Below, piece by piece: positions 17,915 through 26,641 of a stretch of 64,000 nt of DNA (positions within the stretch are counted from its first letter, which is position 1; each line of letters starts with the position of its first letter). Position numbers and translations under genes: made by a program. The notes beneath the pieces were generated by a model. The model made no database searches, was not told the DNA's origin, and was given only the letters and a program-made list of their open reading frames with translations. This DNA comes from Streptosporangiaceae bacterium (lineage in GTDB: Bacteria > Actinomycetota > Actinomycetes > Streptosporangiales > Streptosporangiaceae): positions 1 to 64,000 of the forward strand of contig JASHOE010000041.1 of the NCBI GenBank assembly GCA_030041275.1. Reading direction: 5' to 3'.

Positions 17915-18019
17915 TTAATCGTCGGGCCGTTCGGCGAGCTTGCCATTCTTGAACCTGGCGCAGGCTCGGACCAGAGCGGCCAGGTGCGGTGCACCAGGCG
18001 CGCCTGTCTCTGCGGTCAT
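17915..18019 (-). CDS. Possible small protein, 34 aa
   Basis: An ATG frame reading MTAETGAPGAPHLAALVRA and then CARFKNGKLAERPDD. The composition looks like an actinobacterial protein and a purine-rich GGAAG leader precedes the ATG. It could equally be a remnant. Function unknown. Confidence 0.25.
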   Translation of the reverse strand: MTAETGAPGAPHLAALVRACARFKNGKLAERPDD

Positions 18020-18303
18020 GCTTCCGATTCTGTGGTGCGTACCGTTCGGCGCGGCGGGTCTTCAACTCGCTGCGGGATTCGGCCCTACACCGGGTTTTTC
18101 GGGGCGCTCAAGCTGAGCGACGAGGTGAGTCCGTAGGCCCGGGAAACTGGCGTTGGACCATGGTGACCCAATCTTGGATCGTAGCGGACGCGCCCGGCCG
18201 TGCGGGTGGGGCAAAACCGCCAGACTCCGTGTACACGCCCGGCGATCACACCGAGGACAGCTGCTGCCGGGCCGCTCAGCACCGCCGTTAACAGGGCTTG
18301 CCG
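18020..18303. other. Intergenic region, no gene seen
   Basis: No frame shows coding character and no strong hairpin or repeat is visible. It separates the hypothetical gene from a row of decayed genes. Confidence 0.4.
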
Positions 18304-18771
18304 TCAGATGTCGACGGCCAGCGTGGTTTCGAGCGCAGCGAAGCCGTGCCGCTGGTAGAAACGGATCGCATCGGTGTTCGCGGTGTAGGCCGTCACCCGC
18401 AGCTGGACCGCGCCCTTCTCCTTGGCCCACGACCGGAAATGCTCGACCAGCTGCGATCCCCACATGCTGGCCGCGCCGCGCGGCCATGACGTGCATGCTG
18501 ATCAGAATTGCCCTAGGACCAGTCCACATCGCTGAGGCAGCAGAAAGCCTCCGGTCAGATGGCCGACGATAGATCCATCAAGTTCGGCTGACAGCACGAG
18601 GATGTCCGGATTGGCCACGTTCTCGACCTCTTCGTCCGCGGCATGTGCCTGCGGCCAGCCAGGGTTGCGCAGCTGGTCGCGAACGCTATCTTCGGCGAAC
18701 AATCCAGTGATGGAGGCGACGAGGCCATCGATATCTGCCACGGTCGCTCTGCGAACCGTTACGCCCTGCAT
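18304..18771 (-). pseudogene. GNAT acetyltransferase, multiply frameshifted
   Basis: The N-terminal frame starts behind GGAGG and reads VRRATVADIDGLVASITGLF with ELDGSIVGHLTGGF. The acetyl-CoA-binding and C-terminal part continues in other frames: SMHVMAARRGQHVG, then LVEHFRSWAKEKGAVQLRV and DAIRFYQRHGFAALE. At least two shifts are needed, one explained by an extra C in the CCCC run at 18458-18461. All GNAT motifs are present in order, so this is a recently broken acetyltransferase. Confidence 0.65.
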
Positions 18772-18796
18772 GCTGCCTCCGGTGGCGTTGGCAGCT

Positions 18797-19015
18797 CTAG
18801 GCGGTGATTTTGCCGTCGACTAGGTGCAGGACGGAGTCGGCGAGATCGAGTAGCGCCGGATCGTGGGTGGCGACGAGCGCGGTCACGCCTTCCAACTCCA
18901 CGACGGCCTGGAGCAGCCGCATGATCTGGCGGCCGGTCTGGCGGTCGAGCTGGCCGGTTGGCTCGTCTGCGAGCAGCAGTGACGGCCGGGAGGCGAGCGC
19001 CCGTGCGATGGCCAC
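18797..19015 (-). pseudogene. ABC transporter ATP-binding protein, C-terminal remnant
   Basis: About 72 residues from the end of a LolD/MacB-type ATPase: VAIARALASRPSLLLADEPT (tail of the signature helix plus Walker B), GQLDRQTG (D-loop) and VTALVATHDPALLDLAD (H-loop), ending HLVDGKITA. Walker A and most of the signature are absent. The homology stops abruptly where a truncated oxidoreductase on the other strand begins, so the two remnants share a deletion or recombination junction. Confidence 0.7.
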
Positions 19016-19753
19016 GTGCTCGGACACGAGCTGTCGGGTGTTGTCACCGACCTGGGTTACGGCACCTCCGGCTTGACCGTCGGCCAGCGGGTGTTCGGAC
19101 TGGCCGACTGGACCCGCGACGGGTCGCTGGCCGAGTACACCGCAGTAGAGGCCCGCAACCTCGCTCCGCTTCCGGCCGACATCGACCACACCGTGGCCGC
19201 CGCCCTGCCCATCTCCGCGCTGACCGCCTGGCAGGGCCTGTTCGACCACGCCCGCCTGAAGAAGGGCCAGACCGTCCTGATCCACGGCGGTGCGGGCGGT
19301 GTCGGGTCGATCGCGGTTCAGCTCGCGCACGAGCTAGGCGCCCGCGTGATCGGCACCGGCCGCGCAACGGACCGGGATACTGCCCTCGGCCTGGGCGCAG
19401 ACACGTTCGTGGACCTACAGGCCGACCGGCTGGAGGACGTCGGCGAGGTAGACGTCGTGTTCGACGTCATCGGCGGCCAGATCCTTGAGCGCTCCGCGCG
19501 GCTAGTACGCGCCGGCGGCACGCTCGTCACGATCGTCGGCCCGCCGAACGCGCGGCCCGCCGACGGCAGCTCGGTCTTTTTCGTCGTCGAGCCCGACCGG
19601 CTCAGGCTGGCAGACCTCGCTGAGCGGGTGCGGTCCGGGCGGCTGAACCCGATCGTCGGCGCAGTCCGACCGCTAGCGGAAGCGCCGTCCGCGTTCGCCT
19701 CTGGCGGCGGGATGCGCGGCAAGACGATCATCCGGGTCGCCGAAGGCGGATGA
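19016..19753 (+). pseudogene. MDR/quinone-oxidoreductase, N-terminally truncated
   Basis: 245 residues of a zinc-independent MDR protein beginning inside the catalytic domain (LGHELSGVVTDLGYGTSGLT). The Rossmann part (TVLIHGGAGGVGSIAVQLA) and the family C-terminus (VGAVRPLAEAPSAFASGG) are intact. Homologues have about 65 more N-terminal residues. The GTG that opens the frame coincides with the junction to an antisense ABC remnant and has no binding site. It is probably non-functional. Confidence 0.65.
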
Positions 19754-19870
19754 TCGAAGGCCGGACCGAAAGCGGACCAGAGATCAAGCCCCGCCGATCT
19801 TTACGGGCTCGAATCCGGCCGTTCGGATCAGCCGCTCAACTTCCGGCCCGCCCGGTTATCGTCGGTCGCG

Positions 19871-20239
19871 TCAGCGGCCGTCGATCTTGCCAAGGCAGCC
19901 GGTGAATCGAACCCAGAACCCCCCAACTGGATCTCCGTTCTTCAGCGTGCCGCTGAGCCTGGCCAGGCCGTGCACGAACGCGGCGTCACCGCTCGAGGTG
20001 ATCGTGAGGTCGCGGATCTCGTATCCGAGCGGTGGCTGGAAGGCCCCAAAGGCCTCCACCCAGTCCGCAGCTTGGCCTCTACTCCCAGGCCCTGCACTCG
20101 CCCTGTGACGTCGAAGGGCACGATGTCCGGAGCATAAATCGACCTCAGAGCCCTCCAGATCCATGGTGCGAATCGCGCCGGTCAGCGTATCGATGAGGTG
20201 CCTGATGTCAGTGTCGTCAATTGTGTCCTGTGCAGCCAT
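19871..20239 (-). pseudogene. SnoaL-like (NTF2 fold) protein, degraded
   Basis: It starts behind AGGAGG with IRHLIDTLTGAIRTMDLEG and continues WVEAFGAFQPPLGYEIRDL, SSGDAAFVHGLARLSGTL and GGFWVRFTGCLGKIDGR, the pattern of ketosteroid-isomerase/SnoaL-like proteins. The middle reads as nonsense in this frame but as IYAPDIVPFDVTGRVQGLG in a neighbouring frame, so two compensating shifts occurred. The product stops right after KIDGR, where relatives continue with a further strand. It belongs to the same decayed block as its neighbours. Confidence 0.6.
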
Positions 20240-20309
20240 CACTAGCCTCCTGTGGTGGTCGTGCCTGCACAAATAAGACACGGCTGCAACGCCCGCTGTG
20301 ACAGGCGCG

Positions 20310-22847
20310 TCAGTCGAGCGGCTGCCTCGCGATGACCTCCGGCGCGCGACCGGCCAGCAGCCAGCCACCGGCTGCAGCGACCAGCGGCAGTCCGATCAAC
20401 AGGGTCAGCACGTCGGTCAGCGGCACATCGCTGAACATGGCGGACAGGCTGGCGTGCGCCCAGACCAGGCAGGCGGCCACGGCGAAGGCCAGGCCGAGGA
20501 CGGCGCCAAGCAGGCCGAGTGCGGCCGCGGTCGCTGCGGCGATCGTCCGGCGCGTGGCGGCGCTGGCCCCGGTCGCCGCCAGCGTGCGCAGGTCTGGCGC
20601 AGTCTCGCTACGGATCAGGCCGACAGACGCGGCCAGCACGCCGAGGGCGATGATGATGCCGAGCAGTGTGGCTACGCCGGCGATCTCGGCGAAGTCCGGG
20701 CCGCCGGAGGCGATCTCGAGCGGTGCCTGGTAGGCGAGAGTGACGTGTCGCGCGGCTCTGATCTGCGTAGCGGTGAGCGGGGCCGGTGCCTGGATCAGCC
20801 ACGCTGACAGGTGAGTCTGCATGTGGTACTTGCCGAGCGCGTACTCAGTGATCAGCGTGTTCGGGGCGTCGGTACCGCTGGGCAGGCTGCTGATCGTCAG
20901 AATCGCAGGGCTGGCCAGGCAACTGCCAGACGTGCAGGACGGGCCGCTATTGTCACCGTCGGACTCGCCTCCGTTGCCGGAACTCTGCCAGATCATCTCC
21001 ATGTGCGACAGCCCTGCCAGCCCCGGCCGCGAGGTGAGGACGTCGGTGCCGGGGGCGATCTCGCTGGCCTTGATCCCGTACGTGGCCAGCAGTTGCGGGG
21101 TGGCCACATACAGGCCGACTCCGTTGCTGCTGCTGCTGTTGCGGTTGAGCGGCGCGCCTGCCTGGTTCAGCACGCCTGCGGATTCCAGCGGCACCGCGGA
21201 ACGTGCGTGCAGTTCGATGGCGAGCCTATTGAGCTGCCCGGCCAGGCTGGCCTCCTGGGCGCTGGTTAGCGGCATCATCATGCCGGGGGACGGGCTGCGC
21301 CCCGCGGTGATGACGAGCTGGGTGCTGGACAGGTTGGGGGCGGAGGGCTCGAGCGGGTTGGCGGTCCGCTCGCTGCCGACGAGACAGATCACCATGGCCA
21401 GGAACATGGCGAACGTGATCGCGGCCAGCGCGGAGCCCGACCGGGCCCGGTAGCGGACCAGGTCACGCACCGCGATCCGGATCGCGACCGGCAGTCGCGG
21501 TCCGGCGCCGGCGGTGAGCACGCTAATGCTCAGCGGGACGAGCAGGAAAATGCCGACGACCACCCCAACCAGGCCGACGAGCAGGGGCAGCGCGCCGCCA
21601 GGACCACGGCCTCCGCCGGGCGGGCCGGCTTGGCCGCCAGCGAACGCCAGGATGGCCAGGCCGACCGCGAATGCGATGACGCCAGGCAGGGCGGAGCGAT
21701 GTACCGCCTTCTGCGGCGCCGGGCGGCCGGACAGCGCGGCCACCACGGGGACCGCGGCCATTGTCTTAGCTGGGTTGCGGGATGCCAGCACGGACGACAC
21801 GATCGCGAACACGGCCCCGATGGCGATCGCCCACCACGGGAGGCCGGCTGCGTGGACTACATGGCCAGTGGCCTGCTGCAGCGTAGGCACGTAGGAGAAC
21901 CAGGCGGCGAGGCCAATCGCCGTCCCGGCCACCGCGCTCGCCAGGCCGAGGACGAGACCGCCTGCGATCATGACCAGGCGGAGGTTGCGCTCGGTCGCGC
22001 CGATCGCGCTGAGCATGCCGAGGGCACGGAGCCTGCGCTGGGCCAGCACCGAGAAACTGGCTACCGACAGCAGGCCGATGAACGCCAGGCCGAGTATCTC
22101 CAGTACCAGGATGAGGACCGCCGGTGAGAATCCGCCCGAAATACCGGTGGGGATGGTCAGCGCCGCCGCCGGCACGCCCGGGAGTGTCACGTCGCCGTCG
22201 CCGGCCGCCAGCCGCGCCGCAGCGGGGCCAAGCAGCATGATGACCTGGCTGGGGTGCCTGACCTGACCTGGCGCGACCAGCGCGAACTCGTCCGATAGCT
22301 TGCTGGGGTCCTGGACTATGCCGGTCACCCGCCAGGTGATCCCTGCGGCCCGCCACTTGCCGCCTACGTGCGCGCCGGACAGGGCGGCTACCTGGCTGGT
22401 CAGCGCGACCTGGCCGAGCCCGGCCGGGTATGCGCCGCTGACGAGGCTGAGCAGCGGAGCGTTAAAGTGCCCGTGCGGCTTCTCGGCCCTGAGCTGCACA
22501 GACTCTGCGGTGCCGGTGGCGATTGTCTGGTTCTCGATGACATCTGCCGGGCCCCAGCGGCGCTGAATGGCGGCGATGTCGGCCGCCAGGCGCGGGTCGC
22601 TGCCGCGCAGCGTGGCCGTCGCGGCAGCGGTCCCGTACGTGGCCCAGTTGGGGTTGCCGAGCGGCGCGTTCGTGACCACGCCTGCGCCCCAGACTGTCGC
22701 CGCGACCGCGGCGGTGAGCAGGCCGAGAACGAGCAGCTGCTGGCGCCATTCGCGGCGGAACAGCCGCAAGCCCCAGCGAAACAACGCCCGGCGGGCCGGG
22801 ATGCCCCCGTTACCGGTCCGCGCGCGGGGGCGCGTGAGGGTGATCAT
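20310..22847 (-). CDS. ABC transporter permease, FtsX/MacB type
   Basis: 845 residues: an N-terminal TM helix, a large extracytoplasmic domain, then two FtsX cores of three to four TM helices (around residues 260-400 and 700-840) with another helix pair near 430-500. This matches actinobacterial FtsX-like permeases that move lipids, lipoproteins or antimicrobial peptides rather than import nutrients (family knowledge). Its ATG overlaps the ATPase stop in ATGA. The frame is open 49 codons further upstream but that part runs inside the ATPase gene. Third gene of a padR-ATPase-permease operon. Confidence 0.88.
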   Translation of the reverse strand: MITLTRPRARTGNGGIPARRALFRWGLRLFRREWRQQLLVLGLLTAAVAATVWGAGVVTNAPLGNPNWATYGTAAATATLRGSDPRLAADIAAIQRRWGPADVIENQTIATGTAESVQLRAEKPHGHFNAPLLSLVSGAYPAGLGQVALTSQVAALSGAHVGGKWRAAGITWRVTGIVQDPSKLSDEFALVAPGQVRHPSQVIMLLGPAAARLAAGDGDVTLPGVPAAALTIPTGISGGFSPAVLILVLEILGLAFIGLLSVASFSVLAQRRLRALGMLSAIGATERNLRLVMIAGGLVLGLASAVAGTAIGLAAWFSYVPTLQQATGHVVHAAGLPWWAIAIGAVFAIVSSVLASRNPAKTMAAVPVVAALSGRPAPQKAVHRSALPGVIAFAVGLAILAFAGGQAGPPGGGRGPGGALPLLVGLVGVVVGIFLLVPLSISVLTAGAGPRLPVAIRIAVRDLVRYRARSGSALAAITFAMFLAMVICLVGSERTANPLEPSAPNLSSTQLVITAGRSPSPGMMMPLTSAQEASLAGQLNRLAIELHARSAVPLESAGVLNQAGAPLNRNSSSSNGVGLYVATPQLLATYGIKASEIAPGTDVLTSRPGLAGLSHMEMIWQSSGNGGESDGDNSGPSCTSGSCLASPAILTISSLPSGTDAPNTLITEYALGKYHMQTHLSAWLIQAPAPLTATQIRAARHVTLAYQAPLEIASGGPDFAEIAGVATLLGIIIALGVLAASVGLIRSETAPDLRTLAATGASAATRRTIAAATAAALGLLGAVLGLAFAVAACLVWAHASLSAMFSDVPLTDVLTLLIGLPLVAAAGGWLLAGRAPEVIARQPLD

Positions 22848-23560
22848 CGGTCCTGCCCCAGCAGCGATTCCGGGCCCGGCGCGGGCGCTGTCTGGTCGAC
22901 GATGCGGCCGTCGCGGATGAATACCACCCGGTCCGCCCAGGAGGCGAGCTGGGCGTCGTGCGTGACGACCACGGCGGCGATGCCCTGCTTGCATGCGGCG
23001 TGGATCATGCGCATGACTGTCTCGCTGTTCTCGGAGTCCAGCGCGCCGGACGGCTCGTCGGCGAGCAGCAGGTGTCGGTCGCCGACAACGGCTCTGGCGA
23101 TCGCAACCCGCTGCCGCTCACCACCTGACAGCTGATCCGGATAGCTCGATGCGCGGTCTGCGAGGCCGAGCGACTCTAGCGCGTGCAGCCCGGCGGCTCT
23201 GGCCATCCGAGCGCTGACGCCGTCCAGTTCGAGCGGCAGCGCCACGTTCTCCGCTGCGGTCAGGCCGGGCAGCAGGTTGAAGTCCTGGAACACGTACCCG
23301 ATCGACTGGCGGCGCAGCCGCGCCTTGCCGTCGCGCGACATCATCGCCAGATCCTGGCCAGCGACGGAGACCTTGCCGCTGCTCGGTTCCTCCAGGCTGC
23401 CGGCGATCGTCAGCAGCGTCGACTTGCCTGACCCGCTCGGCCCCATCACGGCCACCATCGCCCCAGCGGCGACTTCGAGGCTGACATTGCGAAGGGCGTG
23501 CACCTCGGCGGCGCCCTGGCCGTACACCTTCGACACCTGGCGCAGTTCGAGCATGATCAC
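22844..23560 (-). CDS. ABC transporter ATP-binding protein (LolD/MacB type)
   Basis: 238 residues with Walker A GPSGSGKST, Q-loop in YVFQDFNLLPG, signature LSGGERQRVAIARA, Walker B and D-loop LLLADEPSGALD and the switch His in VVVTHD. It powers the FtsX-like permease encoded immediately downstream. The start is a GTG that overlaps the padR stop as GTGA, with GGAG 7 nt upstream. The gene and both neighbours are translationally coupled. Confidence 0.92.
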   Translation of the reverse strand: MIMLELRQVSKVYGQGAAEVHALRNVSLEVAAGAMVAVMGPSGSGKSTLLTIAGSLEEPSSGKVSVAGQDLAMMSRDGKARLRRQSIGYVFQDFNLLPGLTAAENVALPLELDGVSARMARAAGLHALESLGLADRASSYPDQLSGGERQRVAIARAVVGDRHLLLADEPSGALDSENSETVMRMIHAACKQGIAAVVVTHDAQLASWADRVVFIRDGRIVDQTAPAPGPESLLGQDR

Positions 23561-24141
23561 CGTGTCACTCCGGTCTTTCTCTTGAGCCGAGGGAGGTCAT
23601 CACGGGCCGCCTTCGGCGGCACTAGCGCGGCACGCTTGATCCGGCCGTCCGCGGCGTCTAGCCAGCGGACCACGGCGTCCAGCCGGAACAGCTCCGCGTC
23701 CACTGCCAGCCCCAGTGCTAGGTCGCGGCCTGCATCAGCGTCCTTGATCCGGGTCCACTGCTGCATAAGCTCCACCAGGTAACGGCGGTGCGCCTGAATC
23801 ACCTCACGCACATCGGTGCCAGGCACACGAAGGGCCACCAGCACCTTGATCACTAGCTCGTCGCGCGGCGGCGACGACATGTCCGGCGGCGTCCGGAGCC
23901 AGGCAGCGAGCTCACGACCGCCTTCTTCGGTGATCCGGAACCGCTTCTGCGGACTGTCTCGCTCCTCATCATCGTCAGACTCGATCAGGCCGTCTCGCTC
24001 CAGCCGCTGCAGCGTCGTGTACACCTGCCCGATGTTCAGCGGCCAGACCTCGCCAGTGCCCGCCTCAAACTCTTCGCGCAGCCGGAGTCCGTACTTCGGT
24101 CCTTCGCTGAGGAGCGCGAGCAGCGCGTGTCTGACGCTCAC
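23557..24141 (-). CDS. PadR-family transcriptional regulator
   Basis: 194 residues. The N-terminal winged helix (HALLALLSEGPKYGLRL ... IGQVYTTLQRLERDGLI) and a C-terminal Vir_act_alpha_C-type helical domain (ELVIKVLVALRVP, VIQAHRRYLVELMQQ) define PadR subfamily 1. Such regulators repress a linked transporter until a toxic ligand binds. It is first in the operon with the ABC ATPase and permease, and overlapping dyads lie just upstream, which suggests autoregulation. Confidence 0.9.
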   Translation of the reverse strand: MSVRHALLALLSEGPKYGLRLREEFEAGTGEVWPLNIGQVYTTLQRLERDGLIESDDDEERDSPQKRFRITEEGGRELAAWLRTPPDMSSPPRDELVIKVLVALRVPGTDVREVIQAHRRYLVELMQQWTRIKDADAGRDLALGLAVDAELFRLDAVVRWLDAADGRIKRAALVPPKAARDDLPRLKRKTGVTR

Positions 24142-24161
24142 CGGTCCACCTCATCGATAAG

Positions 24162-24186
24162 CATACTGGGTATGATACTCGATATC
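24162..24186. promoter_or_regulatory. Overlapping dyads, candidate PadR operator
   Basis: CATAC-TGG-GTATG (24162-24174) overlaps GATA-CTCGA-TATC (24174-24186), 21-45 bp upstream of padR. ATAC/GTAT and ATA-rich dyads are usual for PadR operators. Confidence 0.6.
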
Positions 24187-24276
24187 TGGTGCTGAGCAAG
24201 CCCGTTCCACGCCCAGCCGTGCCGGGCCGGCTAGGAAGACCTGGTGCTCGGAGCGTGAGCCGCTGCGGACCGCACC

Positions 24277-25716
24277 TCAGTCGCCAAGTTCGGCCCTCCG
24301 GCGCCGGACGTAGTGATCGAGCTCGGCCCTGATGGCCTCGTCCAGCGGCGGCGGCTGATAGTCCGCCAGCGTCTTCGCGCAGATCTCGCCGGCCCGGGCT
24401 GTCGCGTCCTTGCCGCCGAGCTTCAGCCACCGCTCATAGTTGGCCGTCGACGACAGCAGCGGCCGATAGAAGCACTCGCGGAACCGCTCCATGGTGTGCT
24501 GCGCGCCGAGAAAGTGACCTCCGTGGCCGACCTCTTCGTGCGCGCCGAAGGCCAGCGACTCCTCGTCGATCTCCAGCGGCGTGAACTCGACTCGCAGCAT
24601 CCGCAGCAGTTCGATGTCCACGATGAACTTCTCGTAGCACGACACCAGGCCGCCCTCGAGCCAGCCGGCCGCGTGCATGACCCAGTTGGTGCCGGCCAGG
24701 AACGTCGGCAGCAGCGTCATGAGGGACTCGTAGGCGGCCTGCGCGTCGCAGCTCTGACTGGACGTCAGGCCGCCGCCGGTGCGGAACGGCAGCCCGAAGT
24801 GCCTGGCCAGCTGGCCCGTGCAGAGCAGCCCCATCGCGGACTCGGGAGTACCGAAGCTGGGCGAGCCTGACTGCATGTCGATGTTGGACAGGAACGAGCC
24901 GAAGATAACCGGGCAGCCTGGACTTATCAGCTGCGCGAGCGCGATGCCGGACAGCGCTTCTGCAAGCTGCTGGACGAGCGCGGCGGGCACCGTCACGGGC
25001 GACATCGCACCCATGAGGAGGAACGGGGTGAGCACCACTGGCTGCCGTGCGGCACAGTACTCAAACTGGGCGTCCAGCATCCGGTCGTCCCAGCGCAGCG
25101 GTGAGTTGCAGTTGATCAGCGAAATGGTCGCCGGGACGGCCTCGATCGCGGCTCGGCCACCGAACAGGATCTCGGTCATCGCGATGGTGTCGGCGGCGTT
25201 GGGCCCGGACACCACGTTCCCCATGTAGACCTTGTCGGTCAGCGTCTGGAGCGCGTAGATCATGTCGAGGTGCCGCGAGTCCAGCGGCGTGTCGTTCGGC
25301 TCACAGATAACGCCGCCCGCCGAGTCGAGCTGGCCGAACGACTGCGACAGCATGCAGAGCCTGCGGAAGTCGTCCATGGTCGCGTCCCGGCGCGTGTCCC
25401 CCTCGCGTACGAATGGCGAGCCGTAGACCGCGCCGAACACCATATCGTCGCCCCCGACGTGCACCGTGTTGGCCGGATTTCTGGCCTGCACGTCGAACTC
25501 GCGCGGCGCGAGCGCGACCTGCGCCCGCACGAACTCCGGATCGAGGTAGACCACCTCGCCATCGGTGCGCTGCCCGGCCGCGCGGAACAATTCCACCGCC
25601 TCCGGCTTGGCAAACTGCACGCCTATCTCCGACACGATCCGGCGCCAGCCTTTGTCCAGTACGGCGATCGCATCCGGCGAAAGGATCTCGTACTTCGGCA
25701 TCGTGTTGCGGAACAC
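24277..25716 (-). CDS. MttB-family (non-pyrrolysine) quaternary-amine:corrinoid methyltransferase
   Basis: 479 residues of the trimethylamine methyltransferase superfamily (IVSEIGVQFAKPEAVELF at the start; GGLTSSQSCDAQAAYESL and HAAGWLEGGLVSCYEKF in the later barrel; EEVGHGGHFLGAQHTMERF near the end). There is no in-frame stop, so it has no UAG-encoded pyrrolysine. Such members (MtgB, MtpB, MtcB types) demethylate glycine betaine, proline betaine or carnitine, passing the methyl to a corrinoid protein. The corrinoid protein, a pterin methyltransferase and an activase are encoded divergently across a shared control region. Glycine betaine is the best guess because choline- and dimethylglycine-type enzymes lie nearby. 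The start is a GTG 5 nt after GGAGG. Confidence 0.85.
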   Translation of the reverse strand: MFRNTMPKYEILSPDAIAVLDKGWRRIVSEIGVQFAKPEAVELFRAAGQRTDGEVVYLDPEFVRAQVALAPREFDVQARNPANTVHVGGDDMVFGAVYGSPFVREGDTRRDATMDDFRRLCMLSQSFGQLDSAGGVICEPNDTPLDSRHLDMIYALQTLTDKVYMGNVVSGPNAADTIAMTEILFGGRAAIEAVPATISLINCNSPLRWDDRMLDAQFEYCAARQPVVLTPFLLMGAMSPVTVPAALVQQLAEALSGIALAQLISPGCPVIFGSFLSNIDMQSGSPSFGTPESAMGLLCTGQLARHFGLPFRTGGGLTSSQSCDAQAAYESLMTLLPTFLAGTNWVMHAAGWLEGGLVSCYEKFIVDIELLRMLRVEFTPLEIDEESLAFGAHEEVGHGGHFLGAQHTMERFRECFYRPLLSSTANYERWLKLGGKDATARAGEICAKTLADYQPPPLDEAIRAELDHYVRRRRAELGD

Positions 25717-25768
25717 AGCCACCTCCGCGCGGCAGACCGGCGGTCTTGACCAGGGTCGTCAGGCCAAC

Positions 25769-25785
25769 CTACGATCACATCGTAG
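25769..25785. promoter_or_regulatory. Inverted repeat in divergent methyltransferase/iclR promoter
   Basis: CTACGAT-CAC-ATCGTAG, a perfect 7-bp dyad. It lies 53 bp upstream of the MttB-like start and beside a second dyad. Candidate second IclR site. Confidence 0.5.
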
Positions 25786-25791
25786 AACGCT

Positions 25792-25808
25792 GTTCCGCAA
25801 TATGGAAC
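25792..25808. promoter_or_regulatory. GTTCC-N7-GGAAC dyad, candidate IclR operator
   Basis: GTTCC-GCAATAT-GGAAC resembles the GTTCC/GGAAC half-sites bound by many IclR-family proteins. It lies 36 bp before the iclR-type gene and between it and the divergent methyltransferase gene. Confidence 0.6.
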
Positions 25809-25843
25809 GGCGCTGAGTACCTGAACGGCATGAGGGCGACCAC

Positions 25844-26641
25844 GTGAGTTCTGCCACCGGCACGCAGGCGGTCGACCGCGCGGCGCAGCTGCTCGTCGAG
25901 ATCACCAGGCACGAGACGCCGGTGTCATTCGCGGAGCTGACCGTCGCCAGCGGCCTGGCCAAGAGCACTGCATCGCGGCTCCTGACCGCTCTCGAGCGCA
26001 ACGGCCTGGTTCGCCGCGACGGCGCCGGCCGGTTCGCGCCTGGCGAGGTCTTCGTCTCCTACGCGTGGCGCGGCGGCGCTGAGGCCGACTTGGTCAGCAT
26101 CGCCCAGCCGGTGCTGGCTGAGCTAGGGGAGCAGACCGGCGAGACGATCAATCTCGGTGTTCCGCGCGAGGGCGGACTGGTCGAGCAGATCGCGCAGGTC
26201 GACAGCACGTATCTGATCGGCGGCACGAACTGGGTCGGGCTGGCCGTGCCGCTGCATTGCGCCGCGCTCGGCAAGGTGCTGGTTGCCTTCGGCGCCGCGG
26301 AGCTACCCGGTGGCAGGCTCGAGCGGCGGACGCCGCGCACCATCACGAGCCGCACCGTGCTGGCCGCCGAACTCGCCGCGGTGCGCGATCGCGGGTACGC
26401 CGTCACGACTGAGGAACTCGAGCCGGGTCTGGTCGCCGTCGCCGCACCGGTCGTCAGCGGGACGGGGGTCGTGGCCGCGCTGTCAGTTTCCGGTCCCACG
26501 GGTCGGCTGGCTGGCCGGACGCTGACGCACGCGGCTGCCAGTTGTATGTCGGCCGCCCGCGCGTTGTCGGTGCTGCTCGGGCAGTCGTCGGCTGCCGGGT
26601 TAGCCGAGGCGGGCAGCAACCGGAGAGAAGGTGTTCCGTGA
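25844..26641 (+). CDS. IclR-family transcriptional regulator
   Basis: 265 residues: an N-terminal winged helix (PVSFAELTVASGLAKSTASR ... LLTALERNGLVRR) and an IclR effector domain (GETINLGVPREG, PLHCAALGKVLVAF, RDRGYAVTTEELEPGLV, VAAPVVSGTGVVAALSV). IclR proteins commonly sense a small catabolic substrate and control the adjacent catabolic operon. It is the first gene of the rightward corrinoid operon; its TGA overlaps the GTG of the corrinoid protein. The divergent MttB-like gene is probably under the same control. The start is a GTG behind GAGGG. Confidence 0.9.
   Translation: MSSATGTQAVDRAAQLLVEITRHETPVSFAELTVASGLAKSTASRLLTALERNGLVRRDGAGRFAPGEVFVSYAWRGGAEADLVSIAQPVLAELGEQTGETINLGVPREGGLVEQIAQVDSTYLIGGTNWVGLAVPLHCAALGKVLVAFGAAELPGGRLERRTPRTITSRTVLAAELAAVRDRGYAVTTEELEPGLVAVAAPVVSGTGVVAALSVSGPTGRLAGRTLTHAAASCMSAARALSVLLGQSSAAGLAEAGSNRREGVP

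Noticed and set aside
24277..25722. Pyrrolysine-containing trimethylamine methyltransferase
   Set aside because: The gene has no in-frame TAG, and no pylT/pylS-like genes are visible in the window.
25717..25843. Cobalamin riboswitch upstream of the corrinoid genes
   Set aside because: The gap is only about 127 bp, is shared by two divergent promoters and shows dyads rather than a B12-box-like layout.
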